From NCBI RefSeq assembly GCF_014638275.1, contig NZ_BMFJ01000001.1, positions 1,972,338 to 2,036,337 on the forward strand: a stretch of 64,000 nucleotides of DNA, given 5' to 3'. Origin of the DNA: Primorskyibacter flagellatus (GTDB taxonomy: Bacteria; Pseudomonadota; Alphaproteobacteria; Rhodobacterales; Rhodobacteraceae). The position numbers were made by a program, and so were the translations under genes. Shown piece by piece: positions 45,185 through 54,699 of the stretch; positions within the stretch are counted from its first letter, which is position 1, and each line of letters opens with the position of its first letter. The notes beneath the pieces were generated by a model. The model had not been told where the DNA came from and did no database searches. It saw nothing but the letters and a program-made list of their open reading frames with translations.

Positions 45185-46849
45185 TCAGTTCGCCTGACGG
45201 CGCAGGAAGGCCGGGATTTCGATGCGCTCCTGCTCCGGATCCGGGGTCGGCTCGGGCTGGCGCGCGGCTTCCTGGCCGCGGAAAGCGGGCTGCTGGCGCG
45301 GGGCCTGCGGGGCTGCCTGGGGCGCAGGCTGCGCGTGGTGCTTGCCCTCGCCGGTCATCCGGTTGATGAGCGAGTTGATCCCGAAGCGCGATTTCTCCTC
45401 GGGCTGCGGCGCGGGCTGGCGGCCGGGGGCCTTGCTGATCGCGGCCTGCAGACGCTGCAGCGTTTCGGCAGAGGGCTGACCCATGCGGGGACCCTTCGGC
45501 GCGACGAAATCGGCGGCATCCTCGGTGCGGGTCCGGGCCTGCGTCTGCGGCGCGGGGGCCGGAGCGGGCGCAGGTGCGGGCTGCACGGCGGCGGGACGAT
45601 AGGCCGGGGCGGGCAGGCCGTCGTCGGTCTCGTCCTCCACATAGGTCTGCGCGGGTTCCTCGGCATATTCGGCGAAGAGTGAGGGTTCTTCCTCTTCCTC
45701 GATCATGGCCGCGGGTTCTTCGTAGACCGGTTCGGGACGCGGTTCAGGACGCGGCGCGGGGGCCGGTGCCGGGCGAACGAAGGCCTCCACCGGTGCCGGG
45801 GCGGGCTCGGCGACCGGCGCGGGCTCTGCCGGGCGGACATCGGCCATGCGGCGGCGCGGGGTCGGGATGTCATGCGCGATCTCGCTGGCGTCGATGCCGG
45901 TCGCCACGACGGAGACACGCATCCGGCCCTGCATGGAGGTGTCGAGGGTGGAGCCGACGATGATGTTCGCGTCGGGGTCGACTTCCTCGCGGATGCGGTT
46001 GGCGGCCTCGTCCAGCTCGAACAGGGTGAGGTCGTCGGAACCGGTGATGTTGATGAGCACACCCTTCGCACCACGGAGGGAGATTTCGTCCAGCAGCGGG
46101 TTCGCGATGGCCTTCTCGGCGGCCTGGATGGCGCGATCTTCGCCCTCAGCCTCGCCGGTGCCCATCATGGCCTTGCCCATCTCGTCCATCACCGCGCGGA
46201 CGTCGGCGAAGTCGAGGTTGATGAGACCCGGACGGACCATCAGGTCTGTCACGCCCTTGACGCCCTGGTAGAGCACGTCGTCGGCCATGGAGAAGGCTTC
46301 GGTGAACGTGGTCTTCTCGTTGGCAAGGCGGAACAGGTTCTGGTTCGGAATGATGATCAGCGTATCGACCATCTTCTGCAGCGCATCGACGCCTTCCTCG
46401 GCCTGGCGCATCCGCTTGGCGCCTTCGAACTGGAAGGGCTTCGTGACGACGCCGACGGTCAGGACACCAAGCTCACGCGCGGCCTGAGCGATGATCGGCG
46501 CGGCGCCGGTCCCGGTGCCGCCACCCATGCCGGCGGTGATGAAGCACATATGCGCCCCGGCCAGCTGGTCGACGATCTGTTCGATGGACTCTTCGGCGGC
46601 GGCGGCCCCGATGGAGGCCTTGGCCCCTGCCCCGAGCCCCTCCGTCACCTTCACGCCAAGCTGGATGCGGTGTTCGGCCTTGCTCTGCTGAAGTGCCTGG
46701 GCATCGGTGTTGGCCACGACGAAATCGACGCCGTCCAGCTCCTTGTCGATCATGTTGTTGACCGCGTTGCCGCCAGCCCCGCCGACACCGAACACGGTGA
46801 TACGGGGTTTCAGTTCGTCCTGTCCCGGGACCGAGAGATTCAATGCCAT
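45185..46849 (-). CDS. ftsZ: Cell division protein FtsZ
   Basis: 554-aa tubulin-like GTPase that forms the division ring. The GTP-binding signature GMGGGTGTG is at 107-115, and the T7 loop [11 protein letters not shown] follows. The globular core ends near residue 325; then comes a Pro/Ala/Glu-rich linker of over 200 residues and the C-terminal peptide [10 protein letters not shown] for binding FtsA. Start at MALNLSVPG; 12 extra residues from 46885 are possible. Own control region upstream and terminators on both sides make it monocistronic. Confidence 0.97.
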   Translation of the reverse strand: MALNLSVPGQDELKPRITVFGVGGAGGNAVNNMIDKELDGVDFVVANTDAQALQQSKAEHRIQLGVKVTEGLGAGAKASIGAAAAEESIEQIVDQLAGAHMCFITAGMGGGTGTGAAPIIAQAARELGVLTVGVVTKPFQFEGAKRMRQAEEGVDALQKMVDTLIIIPNQNLFRLANEKTTFTEAFSMADDVLYQGVKGVTDLMVRPGLINLDFADVRAVMDEMGKAMMGTGEAEGEDRAIQAAEKAIANPLLDEISLRGAKGVLINITGSDDLTLFELDEAANRIREEVDPDANIIVGSTLDTSMQGRMRVSVVATGIDASEIAHDIPTPRRRMADVRPAEPAPVAEPAPAPVEAFVRPAPAPAPRPEPRPEPVYEEPAAMIEEEEEPSLFAEYAEEPAQTYVEDETDDGLPAPAYRPAAVQPAPAPAPAPAPQTQARTRTEDAADFVAPKGPRMGQPSAETLQRLQAAISKAPGRQPAPQPEEKSRFGINSLINRMTGEGKHHAQPAPQAAPQAPRQQPAFRGQEAARQPEPTPDPEQERIEIPAFLRRQAN

Positions 46850-46939
46850 GGTTTCTTCCGCCTGTGGAGCCATCTTGGTGTGCATTTATTCATGCCTATC
46901 GTTGATGACTGTAACGTGAGTCTGCGTGGAGGTCACGGG

Positions 46940-46955
46940 TTAATATTAGGTTTAA
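46940..46955 (-). promoter_or_regulatory. CtrA-like site upstream of ftsZ
   Basis: On the minus strand TTAA-N8-TTAAC. The alphaproteobacterial CtrA consensus is TTAA-N7-TTAA, so the spacer is one base longer. It is about 90 bp before the ftsZ start, and ftsZ is a known CtrA target in Caulobacter. Confidence 0.35.
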
Positions 46956-47022
46956 GCCCGAAATCTGGGGAGGTTCTCAGGAAATCCAGCGTAATATTGC
47001 CGTTACACCCATATCTTGATGT

Positions 47023-47081
47023 GCAAGATCGCGCAAGAATAGTCCGGACAGAGGCAAGAATAGTCCGATCACGCAACGAAT
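47023..47081. promoter_or_regulatory. Phased direct repeats upstream of ftsZ
   Basis: GCAAGAATAGTCCG occurs twice exactly (47033-47046 and 47054-47067), with a 21-bp period. Degenerate partial copies begin at 47023 (GCAAGATCGCG) and 47073 (GCAACGAATC), giving spacings of 10, 21 and 19 bp, close to whole helical turns. Likely a protein-binding array. Confidence 0.6.
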
Positions 47082-47302
47082 CTCGCACCTTAAGGGCGCA
47101 CCGATTCCCGATTTGAGGTGAGTGGTCACTGCCCGCGCCGACTCAGTGCGATCTCTGCCGCTTGGAAGGAGTGTCGCACACGGCGCCGCCCGCGCCAACC
47201 CGCCGTGCGCAGGCGGACGGGTAACTTCATCGTGGGATCAATGGGTTGGCAAGGGACCGCCCGCGGGCGATCCGGCGATGCAAGATTGCGTTACCTGGTG
47301 AT

Positions 47303-47328
47303 TGAAAAGGCCGCCCGAAGGGCGGCCT
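47303..47328 (-). terminator. Rho-independent terminator after ftsA
   Basis: Perfect 9-bp stem AGGCCGCCC/GGGCGGCCT with a 3-nt loop and TTTTC on the minus strand, 19 nt past the ftsA stop. It separates ftsA from ftsZ. Confidence 0.82.
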
Positions 47329-47347
47329 GACGTGGTATTCCAGCGGC

Positions 47348-48682
47348 CTACCAGTTGTCCTTGAACCAGCGGACGGCACGGCGCAGGCTCTTGTTCGGGT
47401 AGCGGTCGACTGGCAGGTCGAAGTCCCACCATTCGTCCTGGGGCCGTGCCGCGAAGAGACACATGCCGACCGATGACGCAAAGCTTGGCCCTGTCGCGGC
47501 CTGCGGCAGGCCATGCACGCGGAGCGGACGGCCGAGGCGCACGCGCTGGCCAAGAATGCGCGAGGCCAGCCCGTCGAGCCCGGGGATCTGCGACCCGCCG
47601 CCGGTCAGAACGATCTGCTGGCTCGGCAGGTGGTCGAAGCCCGCCGCGTCGAGACGATGGCGAACCTCTTCGAGGATCTCCTCCACCCGCGGCCGCATGA
47701 TGCCGATCAGCTCCGCAACCGACACGTCGCGGCGGTCATGGTTCCAGTCGCCGGTGTCGCTCTTCAGCTCGATCCGCTCAAGATCGTCGCGGCCGGTGGC
47801 GACAACGCCGCCGTAGAAGGTCTTGATCCGTTCGGCATGGGCAGTCGGGATCTGCAGCGCCATGGAGATGTCGCCGGTCACGTGATCCCCGCCCATCCTG
47901 ACGGTATCGGCGGAAATCATGTGCTTTTTCATGAAGATTGAGATGCCGGTCGTGCCGCCGCCCATGTCGATGCAGGCGGCGCCAAGCTCCTGCTCGTCCT
48001 CCACCAGCGCGGAAATCCCGGTGACGTAGGCCGATGACGCGATCCCGGCGAGTTCCAGGTCACAGCGCTTCAGGCAGTAGGCGAGGTTCTGCACGGCGGT
48101 CGCATCCACCGTCAGCATGTGCAGGTCGGTGGACAGCACCTGCCCGATCTGCCCGCGCGGATCCGACAGACCGGATCGGTGGTCGAGCGCGAAGTTCACG
48201 GGCTGGGCGTGCAGGACCTCGCGGTGGTGGCCGTAATCCGGCACGTCGCAGGCTGCCAGCACGCGGGAGATATCCTGTTCGCTGACCGCCTGATCCTCTA
48301 TCTCCACCTGCCCGGTCAGGCCGTAGCTGCGTGGCTGCGCGCCCGAGAAGCAGGCGATGACATGGTCTACGCGGATGTTGGCCATCTTCTGCGCGGCCTG
48401 AACGGCGGTGCGGATCGCGCGCTCCGCCTCGGGCATGGAGTCGATCTCGCCGAAGCTGACGCCGCGGGAACGGGTCGTCGCGGCGCCGATCACGCGGAAG
48501 CCAACCTGCCCGGCCAGGGACCCTGCCCCGTCACCCTGATAGGTCGCGCCGGACTGGTCGATCCGAAGGACAAGGCAGGCGATCTTGGAACTGCCCACGT
48601 CCAGCACCGCCACCACGCCGCGCTGCATTGCCGCCTTGCGCATTCCGCGCATCGCCCGTTGCGTTTCATAGAGCATCGTCAT
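47348..48682 (-). CDS. ftsA: Cell division protein FtsA
   Basis: 444-aa actin-fold protein that tethers FtsZ to the membrane. Nucleotide-binding blocks: VVAVLDVGSSKIACLV, CIDMGGGTTGISIF and VLTGGGSQIPGLDGLA. The C-terminal amphipathic helix SLRRAVRWFKDNW is the membrane anchor. The ATG shares one base with the ftsQ stop (TGATG). Confidence 0.96.
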   Translation of the reverse strand: MTMLYETQRAMRGMRKAAMQRGVVAVLDVGSSKIACLVLRIDQSGATYQGDGAGSLAGQVGFRVIGAATTRSRGVSFGEIDSMPEAERAIRTAVQAAQKMANIRVDHVIACFSGAQPRSYGLTGQVEIEDQAVSEQDISRVLAACDVPDYGHHREVLHAQPVNFALDHRSGLSDPRGQIGQVLSTDLHMLTVDATAVQNLAYCLKRCDLELAGIASSAYVTGISALVEDEQELGAACIDMGGGTTGISIFMKKHMISADTVRMGGDHVTGDISMALQIPTAHAERIKTFYGGVVATGRDDLERIELKSDTGDWNHDRRDVSVAELIGIMRPRVEEILEEVRHRLDAAGFDHLPSQQIVLTGGGSQIPGLDGLASRILGQRVRLGRPLRVHGLPQAATGPSFASSVGMCLFAARPQDEWWDFDLPVDRYPNKSLRRAVRWFKDNW

Positions 48683-49641
48683 CAGTTGCCGGTCTCCACA
48701 ACCATATCTTTAATCTGCCGCCAGCGGTCGAGCGCCCCGGCGTTCATTCGTATCGTCGGCCGTGCGGCAAGGCGCAGGTCCAGCGCCGACACGTCGCGGT
48801 TCAGCACATCCTGGGCCTCGTGCAGGGCGATCGCGCGTTCCAGCGCAAGATCGGGCCTGTCGTCCGGCAGCATGATCCGCAGGTCCGGGTCCAGCACGAC
48901 GTCCCATCTCCGCTCTCCGATCCGCACGAGACCACGCAGGCGGTCCTGAAGCGGTTCGGCGATCCGCAGAAGCTCCAGCGCCTCGTTCACCGCCCTGTCG
49001 GCGCCATGCCCGGCGATGAGCGGCAGGTCGGGGCGGAGGGTGCGGCTGCCGAGGTCGCCGATCACGATGCCGGTCTCGTCAAGCACCTGCACGCCATTGC
49101 GCGACCGCCAGAGCAGCGCGGGCTGGCGTTCGGTCACCGTGACCTCAAGCACGCCAAGCTGTTTCACCCGGACGCCGACATCCGCCACCGCCGGCAGGCC
49201 GAGGATGGAGGTGCGCAGGGTTTCGAGATCGAGGTCGAAGGTCGAGACCGGGAAATCGATCTGGGAGATCTCTCGTATGTCCGCCTCGACCTCCGTGGAG
49301 GCCCCGTCGATTGCCATCAACTTGACCATGAATTCGGGGCGCGTCTCGATCTGGTTGCGCAGGTCCTGAAGGCCCAGCACCACGGCATCGCGCCGGTCGG
49401 CGTCGGACATGTAGACCGCGACGACGGACATGGAGATCACGAACGGCAGCAGCACCCGCAGCGTCAGCCGGTAGGCCGGGGTCAGCATGACCCGCTGCAT
49501 CCGGTAGGCGGCGCGCGACGGCGCGGGATCGACGCGGGGCTTTTCGGCCTCGCGGCGGGACGGCGGTTTGGGCGGTGCCTTGGGCGAGGGCTTGACCGCA
49601 GTCACGGGCGTGGCCTCACGGGTCGCGATCAGCGGTTGCAT
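48682..49641 (-). CDS. ftsQ: Cell division protein FtsQ
   Basis: 319-aa bitopic divisome protein. Pro/Lys-rich cytoplasmic tail (1-55), membrane helix at about 60-78 (LTLRVLLPFVISMSVVAVYM), POTRA domain (about 97-170) and the FtsQ beta domain (VTVTERQPALLWR, GRRWDVVLDPDLRIMLP). The start is defined by GGAGG 6 nt upstream and overlaps ddl by 13 nt. Confidence 0.94.
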   Translation of the reverse strand: MQPLIATREATPVTAVKPSPKAPPKPPSRREAEKPRVDPAPSRAAYRMQRVMLTPAYRLTLRVLLPFVISMSVVAVYMSDADRRDAVVLGLQDLRNQIETRPEFMVKLMAIDGASTEVEADIREISQIDFPVSTFDLDLETLRTSILGLPAVADVGVRVKQLGVLEVTVTERQPALLWRSRNGVQVLDETGIVIGDLGSRTLRPDLPLIAGHGADRAVNEALELLRIAEPLQDRLRGLVRIGERRWDVVLDPDLRIMLPDDRPDLALERAIALHEAQDVLNRDVSALDLRLAARPTIRMNAGALDRWRQIKDMVVETGN

Positions 49642-50564
49642 GATGCGTCCTCCACCAGCCAGCGGCACAGCTGGCCAAAGCTCATGCCCTTCGCCTGCGC
49701 CTGTTCGGGCGACAGGGAGGTCGGGGTCATGCCGGGCTGCGTATTGGTTTCCAGCAATATCAGCCCGTCCAGCCCGCGCGCCTCGTCCCATCGGAAATCG
49801 GTGCGGGACAGGCCGCGGCAACCGAGCGCCTTGTGGGCGCGCAGGGCGTAGTCGAGACAGGCGGAGTCGATCTCCCGCGGCAGGTCTGCGGGGCAGACGT
49901 GGCGCGATCCGCCGACGGAATACTTGGCGGAATAGTCATACCAGCCGTCCGTCAGGATGTCGGTGACGCAGAGCGGGCCGGGATCGCCCTCACCCGTGCC
50001 CAGCACCGATACGGTCAGTTCCCGCCCCGGCGCAAAGGTTTCGACCATCACCGTGTCGGGCATGTCGGCGGACAGCTGCGGCGGCGTGTTCGCCCCGTCG
50101 TTGACGATGTAGACCCCGACGGAGGATCCTTCGTTATAGGGCTTCACCACGTAGGGCGGTTCCATGAGGTGACGGGCGGAGACCTCTTCACGCGCGGCCA
50201 GCAGGCTGGTGACACAGGGCAGACCGGCGGCGCGGTAGACGCCCTTGGTCTTTTCCTTGTCCATGGCAAGCGCGGAGGCCAGCACACCGGAATGCGTGTA
50301 GGGGATCTTCAGCCATTCCAGCAGACCCTGGACACAGCCGTCCTCGCCCCATCTTCCGTGAAGTGCATTGAAAACGACATCGGGGGCAATGTCCGCCAGA
50401 CGCGCGGCAAGGTCGGGGCCGGCATCGACCTCCACCACCTCGTATCCCTCGCCCCGCAGTGCGGCCGCGCATTCGCGCCCTGTGGACAGCGACACCTCAC
50501 GCTCGGCCGAGGGGCCACCCAACAGTAAAGCCACTTTCGGGGATGTCCTGCTCGACACACCCAC
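49629..50564 (-). CDS. ddl: D-alanine--D-alanine ligase
   Basis: 311-aa ATP-grasp ligase that makes the D-Ala-D-Ala dipeptide for the peptidoglycan stem. Typical N-terminus VALLLGGPSAEREVSLSTG, FNALHGRWGEDG, the grasp loop VKPYNEGSSVGV, and LLETNTQPGMTPTSLSPEQA. The start is GTG; a second GTG two codons later is possible. Overlaps ftsQ. Confidence 0.96.
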   Translation of the reverse strand: MGVSSRTSPKVALLLGGPSAEREVSLSTGRECAAALRGEGYEVVEVDAGPDLAARLADIAPDVVFNALHGRWGEDGCVQGLLEWLKIPYTHSGVLASALAMDKEKTKGVYRAAGLPCVTSLLAAREEVSARHLMEPPYVVKPYNEGSSVGVYIVNDGANTPPQLSADMPDTVMVETFAPGRELTVSVLGTGEGDPGPLCVTDILTDGWYDYSAKYSVGGSRHVCPADLPREIDSACLDYALRAHKALGCRGLSRTDFRWDEARGLDGLILLETNTQPGMTPTSLSPEQAQAKGMSFGQLCRWLVEDASCNR

Positions 50565-50642
50565 TTTAGCGCCTCAGTCCGGGGCTTTTGCCCCTGTTAA
50601 GCTATTGAACCGGATTGGTCCTGTATTCTGCCCTGCGCGCCG

Positions 50643-51578
50643 CTAGTCCTCTGACGGGACGTGTTCACCGATGCGCATGATTTCCCATTCTAGCGTCAAA
50701 CCCGCAGATTGGAACACCCTATTTCTGACTTCCTCGCCCAATCCTTCCAGATCGGCGGCAGTTGCGCCGCCAGTGTTGATGAGGAAGTTGGAATGCTTCT
50801 CGCTCATCTGCGCCCCGCCCCGCCGTGCGCCGCGCATTCCGGCGTCGTCGATCAGCTTCCAGGCCTTGAGGTCGTGCACGTCATCCGCCCGCCCGGTGGA
50901 GGAGAAGCCAGCCGGGTTGCGGAAGGTCGACCCGGCAGAGCGGTCCTTCACCGGCTGTGTCTCGTCGCGCTTTTTGAGCTGCGTTCCCATGCGGTTGGCC
51001 AGTTCTTCGGGGTCACCTTCCGGCCCTTCGAGGGTGACTTCGGTGACGACCCAGCCTTCCGGCAGGTCGGTCTGACGGTAGGCGAACTGCAGGTCGTCGC
51101 GGGTCAGGGTGACGATCTCTCCGGCGCGGGTGACGGCGCGGGCGCTCACGAAGTGATCCGCGGTGTAGCTGCCGTAGCACCCGGCGTTCATGCGCAGGGC
51201 CCCGCCGAGCGATCCGGGGATGGTGCGGAGGAAGGTCAGGTCGACGCCCGCCTCTGCCGCTTTTTTCGCCACATGCGCGTCCAGCGCGGCGGCACCGGCG
51301 GTGACGGGGGTGCCGGTGACTTCGATGCCGTTGAAGCCGCGCCCGAGGCGGATCACCACGCCCCGCAGACCGCCGTCACGCACGATCAGATTGGACCCCA
51401 CGCCCATGGGAAAAACCGGGACCGACGGGTCCAATTGGCGGAGGAAATCGGCAAGATCCCCGGTGTCGGCTGGCTGGAAGAACCACTCCGCCGGGCCACC
51501 GACCCGCAGCCATGTCAGGTCAGAGAGCGGGCGTGCGGCGGTCAGCCGCCCTCGGATCTCGATCTGGTCGGGGTGCAT
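50643..51578 (-). CDS. murB: UDP-N-acetylenolpyruvoylglucosamine reductase
   Basis: 311-aa FAD enzyme that reduces enolpyruvyl-UDP-GlcNAc to UDP-MurNAc. It is type II Mur[48 protein letters not shown], and the catalytic Ser region [12 protein letters not shown], then the C-terminal Glu in [16 protein letters not shown] precedes the ATG. Confidence 0.96.
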   Translation of the reverse strand: MHPDQIEIRGRLTAARPLSDLTWLRVGGPAEWFFQPADTGDLADFLRQLDPSVPVFPMGVGSNLIVRDGGLRGVVIRLGRGFNGIEVTGTPVTAGAAALDAHVAKKAAEAGVDLTFLRTIPGSLGGALRMNAGCYGSYTADHFVSARAVTRAGEIVTLTRDDLQFAYRQTDLPEGWVVTEVTLEGPEGDPEELANRMGTQLKKRDETQPVKDRSAGSTFRNPAGFSSTGRADDVHDLKAWKLIDDAGMRGARRGGAQMSEKHSNFLINTGGATAADLEGLGEEVRNRVFQSAGLTLEWEIMRIGEHVPSED

Positions 51579-51645
51579 GGACTCTCCGGGTTGGGTCCGG
51601 AGGGGGATAGCAACGCCCCGCCCTTTCGGCAAGGCACGGGCGAGG

Positions 51646-51939
51646 TCAGAGCAGGCGCGGGATGCGCGCGTCGCGGCGGATCTGCAGGATCACGCCAAGC
51701 GCCAGGCCAAGCACGCTGCCCGCGATCAGGGTCGCGCCGATCGCGCTGACCAGCAGGGAGTCCGAGCCGGGGATCGGCAGGTAGATCGTCTGCAGCAGCA
51801 GGCCAAGGCCAACGGCTGGAAGGATCATCCCCTTGGGCCAGATCCGGTGCTGTGTGGTGGCGAGACAGACCGAAAAGCCGGTCAGGAAAGCCAGGATCGT
51901 CACGATGAAGAAGTAGTAGGTCTGCGCGAAGATAAGCAT
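51646..51939 (-). CDS. Small integral membrane protein in the dcw cluster, unknown
   Basis: 97 aa with three hydrophobic helices ([70 protein letters not shown]) and a basic C-terminus. It sits between murC and murB, where many Rhodobacterales have a DUF2484 gene, but the sequence does not resemble DUF2484 as I remember it. GGGGA precedes the ATG. Function unknown. Confidence 0.7.
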   Translation of the reverse strand: MLIFAQTYYFFIVTILAFLTGFSVCLATTQHRIWPKGMILPAVGLGLLLQTIYLPIPGSDSLLVSAIGATLIAGSVLGLALGVILQIRRDARIPRLL

Positions 51940-52069
51940 TGATGTCGTCCCCACCTCTAGATGTCTCTGATGGTGGGGCATCTATATCTGTGGGGCAAAT
52001 GCTTTTGGTTGGGGTAAGGCGGTGTCTGGCGGAGAGAGTCGTTTGTGCAACACCGGGGGCGACGGCGGA

Positions 52070-52138
52070 GCCGGGCAGAGGCCCGGCCTACGCCTTTGCC
52101 TTTCGGTGACGCATCCGTAGGGCGGGCTTCAGCCCGCC
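52070..52138. repeat. Interspersed palindromic element, family 2, head-to-head pair
   Basis: GCCGGGCAGAGGCCCGGC then CTACGC on the left, and GTAGGGCGGGCTTCAGCCCGCC split by one line on the right, form two inverted copies around 25 bp. Located in the gap between murC and the 97-aa gene. Confidence 0.7.
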
Positions 52139-52159
52139 AGTCCCGCCATGCCCCCCGTG

Positions 52160-53581
52160 TTATCCCTGCAGACGCGCCGGCAGCCCGTTGGCCCAGGCAG
52201 AGATCGTGCCGGCGCCGAGGCAGACCACCATGTCGCCCGGCTGCGCCTGTTCGCGCACCAGCCGCTCGAGGTCGTCCTCGGAGGTGATGGCGCGGGCGTG
52301 GCGGTGGCCGTGGCGGATCAGCCCGGCGACCAGATCCTCGCGGGTGGCGCCGGGGATCGGGTCCTCTCCGGCGGCGTAGACCTCGGCGATGGCCACCACG
52401 TCGGCCTCGTTGAAGCAGGCGCAGAAGTCCTCGAACAGGGAATGCAGGCGGGTGTAGCGGTGCGGCTGGTGCACGGCGATCACGCGGCCTTCGGTCGCCT
52501 GCCGCGCTGCCTTGAGAACCGCAGCGATCTCAACGGGATGGTGGCCGTAGTCGTCGATGACGGTGACGCCGTTAACCTCTCCGACCTTGGTAAACCGGCG
52601 GTTCACCCCGCCAAAGGCGGCCAGGGCGGTCCGGATTTCGTCTTTCTTCATACCCAGGTGGCGCGCGACAGCTACGGCCGACAGGGCATTGGAAACGTTG
52701 TGATCTCCGGGCATGGGCAGGGTGCAACCGTCGATCCTGTCGCCTTCGGCCTGCAGCAGGATGTCGAAATGCGCCACCCCCGCCTTGTAGGTCAGGTTCA
52801 CCGCGCGGATGTCGGCCTGGGCGTTGAAGCCGTAGGTGGTGACGCGGCGGTCGGTGATCTTGCCGACCAGCGCCTGGACCTCGGGGTGATCGGTGCAGCA
52901 GACGGCGAGCCCGTAGAAGGGGATGTTCGACACGAAGTCGAGGAAACCCTTGCGCAGCGTGTCGAAATCGCCCCAGTGGTCCATATGCTCCGGGTCGATG
53001 TTGGTGACGATGGCGATGGTTGCGGGCAGGCGGTTGAAGGTGCCGTCGCTTTCATCCGCTTCAACCACCATCCATTCGCCGAGGCCGACGCGGGCGTTCG
53101 ACCCGTAGGCGTGGATGATGCCGCCGTTGATGACGGTCGGGTCGAAATTGCCGGCGTCCAGCAGCGTGGCGACCATGGTGGTGGTCGTCGTCTTGCCATG
53201 GGTCCCGGCGATGGCGACGTTGGACTTCAGGCGCATCAGTTCGGCCAGCATTTCGGCCCGGCGGACGACCGGAAGGCCGCGCGTGCGGGCTTCGTCCAGT
53301 TCCGGGTTGCCGCGCTTGATGGCCGAGGAGATCACCACCACCTGCGCATTGTCGAGGTTTTCCGCCTTCTGGCCGACAAAGACTTTCGCGCCCAGCTTCT
53401 CCAGCCGTTCGGTAATTTTGGACGCCTTCAGGTCAGACCCCTGGACGGTATAGCCGTGGTTCAGCAGGACCTCCGCGATACCCGACATGCCGATGCCGCC
53501 GATGCCGACGAAATGGATGGCGCCCACGTCGCCGGGAAGTTTGGTTGCTGCGCTCACGTCGATCCGTCCTTCAAAAGTCAT
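52160..53581 (-). CDS. murC: UDP-N-acetylmuramate--L-alanine ligase
   Basis: 473-aa cytoplasmic ligase that adds L-Ala to UDP-MurNAc. N-terminal [18 protein letters not shown]-loop GTHGKTTTT (126-134), [20 protein letters not shown] and the C-terminal [10 protein letters not shown] are all diagnostic. Its ATG overlaps the murG stop (ATGA), so they are coupled. Confidence 0.97.
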   Translation of the reverse strand: MTFEGRIDVSAATKLPGDVGAIHFVGIGGIGMSGIAEVLLNHGYTVQGSDLKASKITERLEKLGAKVFVGQKAENLDNAQVVVISSAIKRGNPELDEARTRGLPVVRRAEMLAELMRLKSNVAIAGTHGKTTTTTMVATLLDAGNFDPTVINGGIIHAYGSNARVGLGEWMVVEADESDGTFNRLPATIAIVTNIDPEHMDHWGDFDTLRKGFLDFVSNIPFYGLAVCCTDHPEVQALVGKITDRRVTTYGFNAQADIRAVNLTYKAGVAHFDILLQAEGDRIDGCTLPMPGDHNVSNALSAVAVARHLGMKKDEIRTALAAFGGVNRRFTKVGEVNGVTVIDDYGHHPVEIAAVLKAARQATEGRVIAVHQPHRYTRLHSLFEDFCACFNEADVVAIAEVYAAGEDPIPGATREDLVAGLIRHGHRHARAITSEDDLERLVREQAQPGDMVVCLGAGTISAWANGLPARLQG

Positions 53582-54699
53582 GGCTTCTGCCCGTCCCCGT
53601 TGTTCTTTTTCGTTGCAAGGTATTCGACCATCCCGGCCAGGTCTTCGGCCGCGTCCGGCTTGCCGACCGAAAGGGCGGCGCGGGCCATATGCTCTGCCGC
53701 CTGCGGGTTGGACAAGATGGACGTCACGTGCTCGGCCAGGGTTTCCACGTGGAAATGGCTTTCCGGCATCAGTATCGCGGCCTCTGCCTGTACCAGACCG
53801 CGCGCGTTGGCGGTCTGTTCGTCGCGGATCGCCGCGGCCAGCGGCACGAGGATCGACGGGCGGCCGATCACCGTCAGGTCCGCCACGGTCGAGGCACCGG
53901 CGCGGGCGATGACAAGCTGCGCCTCGCTCATCCGCTTGGGCACGTCGTGGAAGAAGGGTTCCACATCCGCATCAATGCCGTTCTCGGCGTAGAAAGCGGC
54001 GACACGTTCGATGTCTTCTTCCCGCGCCTGATGGCTGACGCGGACATGGCGCAGCAGATCGGACGGCAAGGCGGCCAGAGCGGGCGGAACCACGTCGGAC
54101 AGGATACGCGCGCCCTGCGAGCCGCCCATCACCAGGATCGACATCGGGTAATCGCCCGGCGGAATGTAGCCCGCGCCGGCGCGGTCGTGGATGGCGGCGC
54201 GGACCGGGTTGCCGGTGTGGTGGCCCTCCACCCCCTCGGGCAGGGTCGTGGGCCAGGTGCCGCAGGCGACAAGGTCCACGCGCTTGGCGAAGATCTGGTT
54301 CACGCGCCCCAGCACGCCGTTCTGTTCATGGATCATGCGCGGCTTGCGCAGGATCGTCGCGGCGGCCACGGCGGGGATCGCCGGGTAGCCGCCGAAACCG
54401 ACGATGACGGAAGGACGGTCCAGCATCATGCGCCAGACCGACTTGATCACACCGCCCGCGACCCGCAGCGGCACCAGCGCGCGGGCGATCAGGCCGCCAC
54501 GCGCGAAGGTGGCGGAGGAGATGACTTCGATCTCCACCCCCGGCGGGAATCCCCCGGTGTAACGGGCGCCGCGCGCATCCGTGGACAGCTTCACCCGCCA
54601 GCCACGCGCCAGCATCGTCTCGGCCAGCGCCTGTGCCGGGAACATGTGTCCGCCGGTGCCGCCAGCCGCGATGACGAGAAGCGGGGCGCTCAGGTTCAT
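53578..54699 (-). CDS. murG: Lipid II synthase (UDP-GlcNAc transferase) MurG
   Basis: 373-aa peripheral-membrane GT28 glycosyltransferase that adds GlcNAc to lipid I. N-terminal [18 protein letters not shown] and [10 protein letters not shown], then [20 protein letters not shown] and the UDP-GlcNAc site [15 protein letters not shown]. Both ends overlap neighbours by ATGA (ftsW upstream, murC downstream). Confidence 0.97.
   Translation of the reverse strand: MNLSAPLLVIAAGGTGGHMFPAQALAETMLARGWRVKLSTDARGARYTGGFPPGVEIEVISSATFARGGLIARALVPLRVAGGVIKSVWRMMLDRPSVIVGFGGYPAIPAVAAATILRKPRMIHEQNGVLGRVNQIFAKRVDLVACGTWPTTLPEGVEGHHTGNPVRAAIHDRAGAGYIPPGDYPMSILVMGGSQGARILSDVVPPALAALPSDLLRHVRVSHQAREEDIERVAAFYAENGIDADVEPFFHDVPKRMSEAQLVIARAGASTVADLTVIGRPSILVPLAAAIRDEQTANARGLVQAEAAILMPESHFHVETLAEHVTSILSNPQAAEHMARAALSVGKPDAAEDLAGMVEYLATKKNNGDGQKP

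Larger units (their letters stand above)
46850..47347. other. Gene-free ftsZ control region
   Basis: 498 bp with no credible gene. In order from ftsZ outward it holds a CtrA-like site, an AT-rich core, a phased array of GCAAG repeats and the ftsA terminator. Its AT content is higher than in the coding flanks around 46900-47060. Confidence 0.6.

Noticed and set aside
52148..53992. Plus-strand frame of 614 codons opposite murC
   Set aside because: Mirror of murC codons, rich in Gly/Asp/Val/Arg repeats, no recognisable protein.
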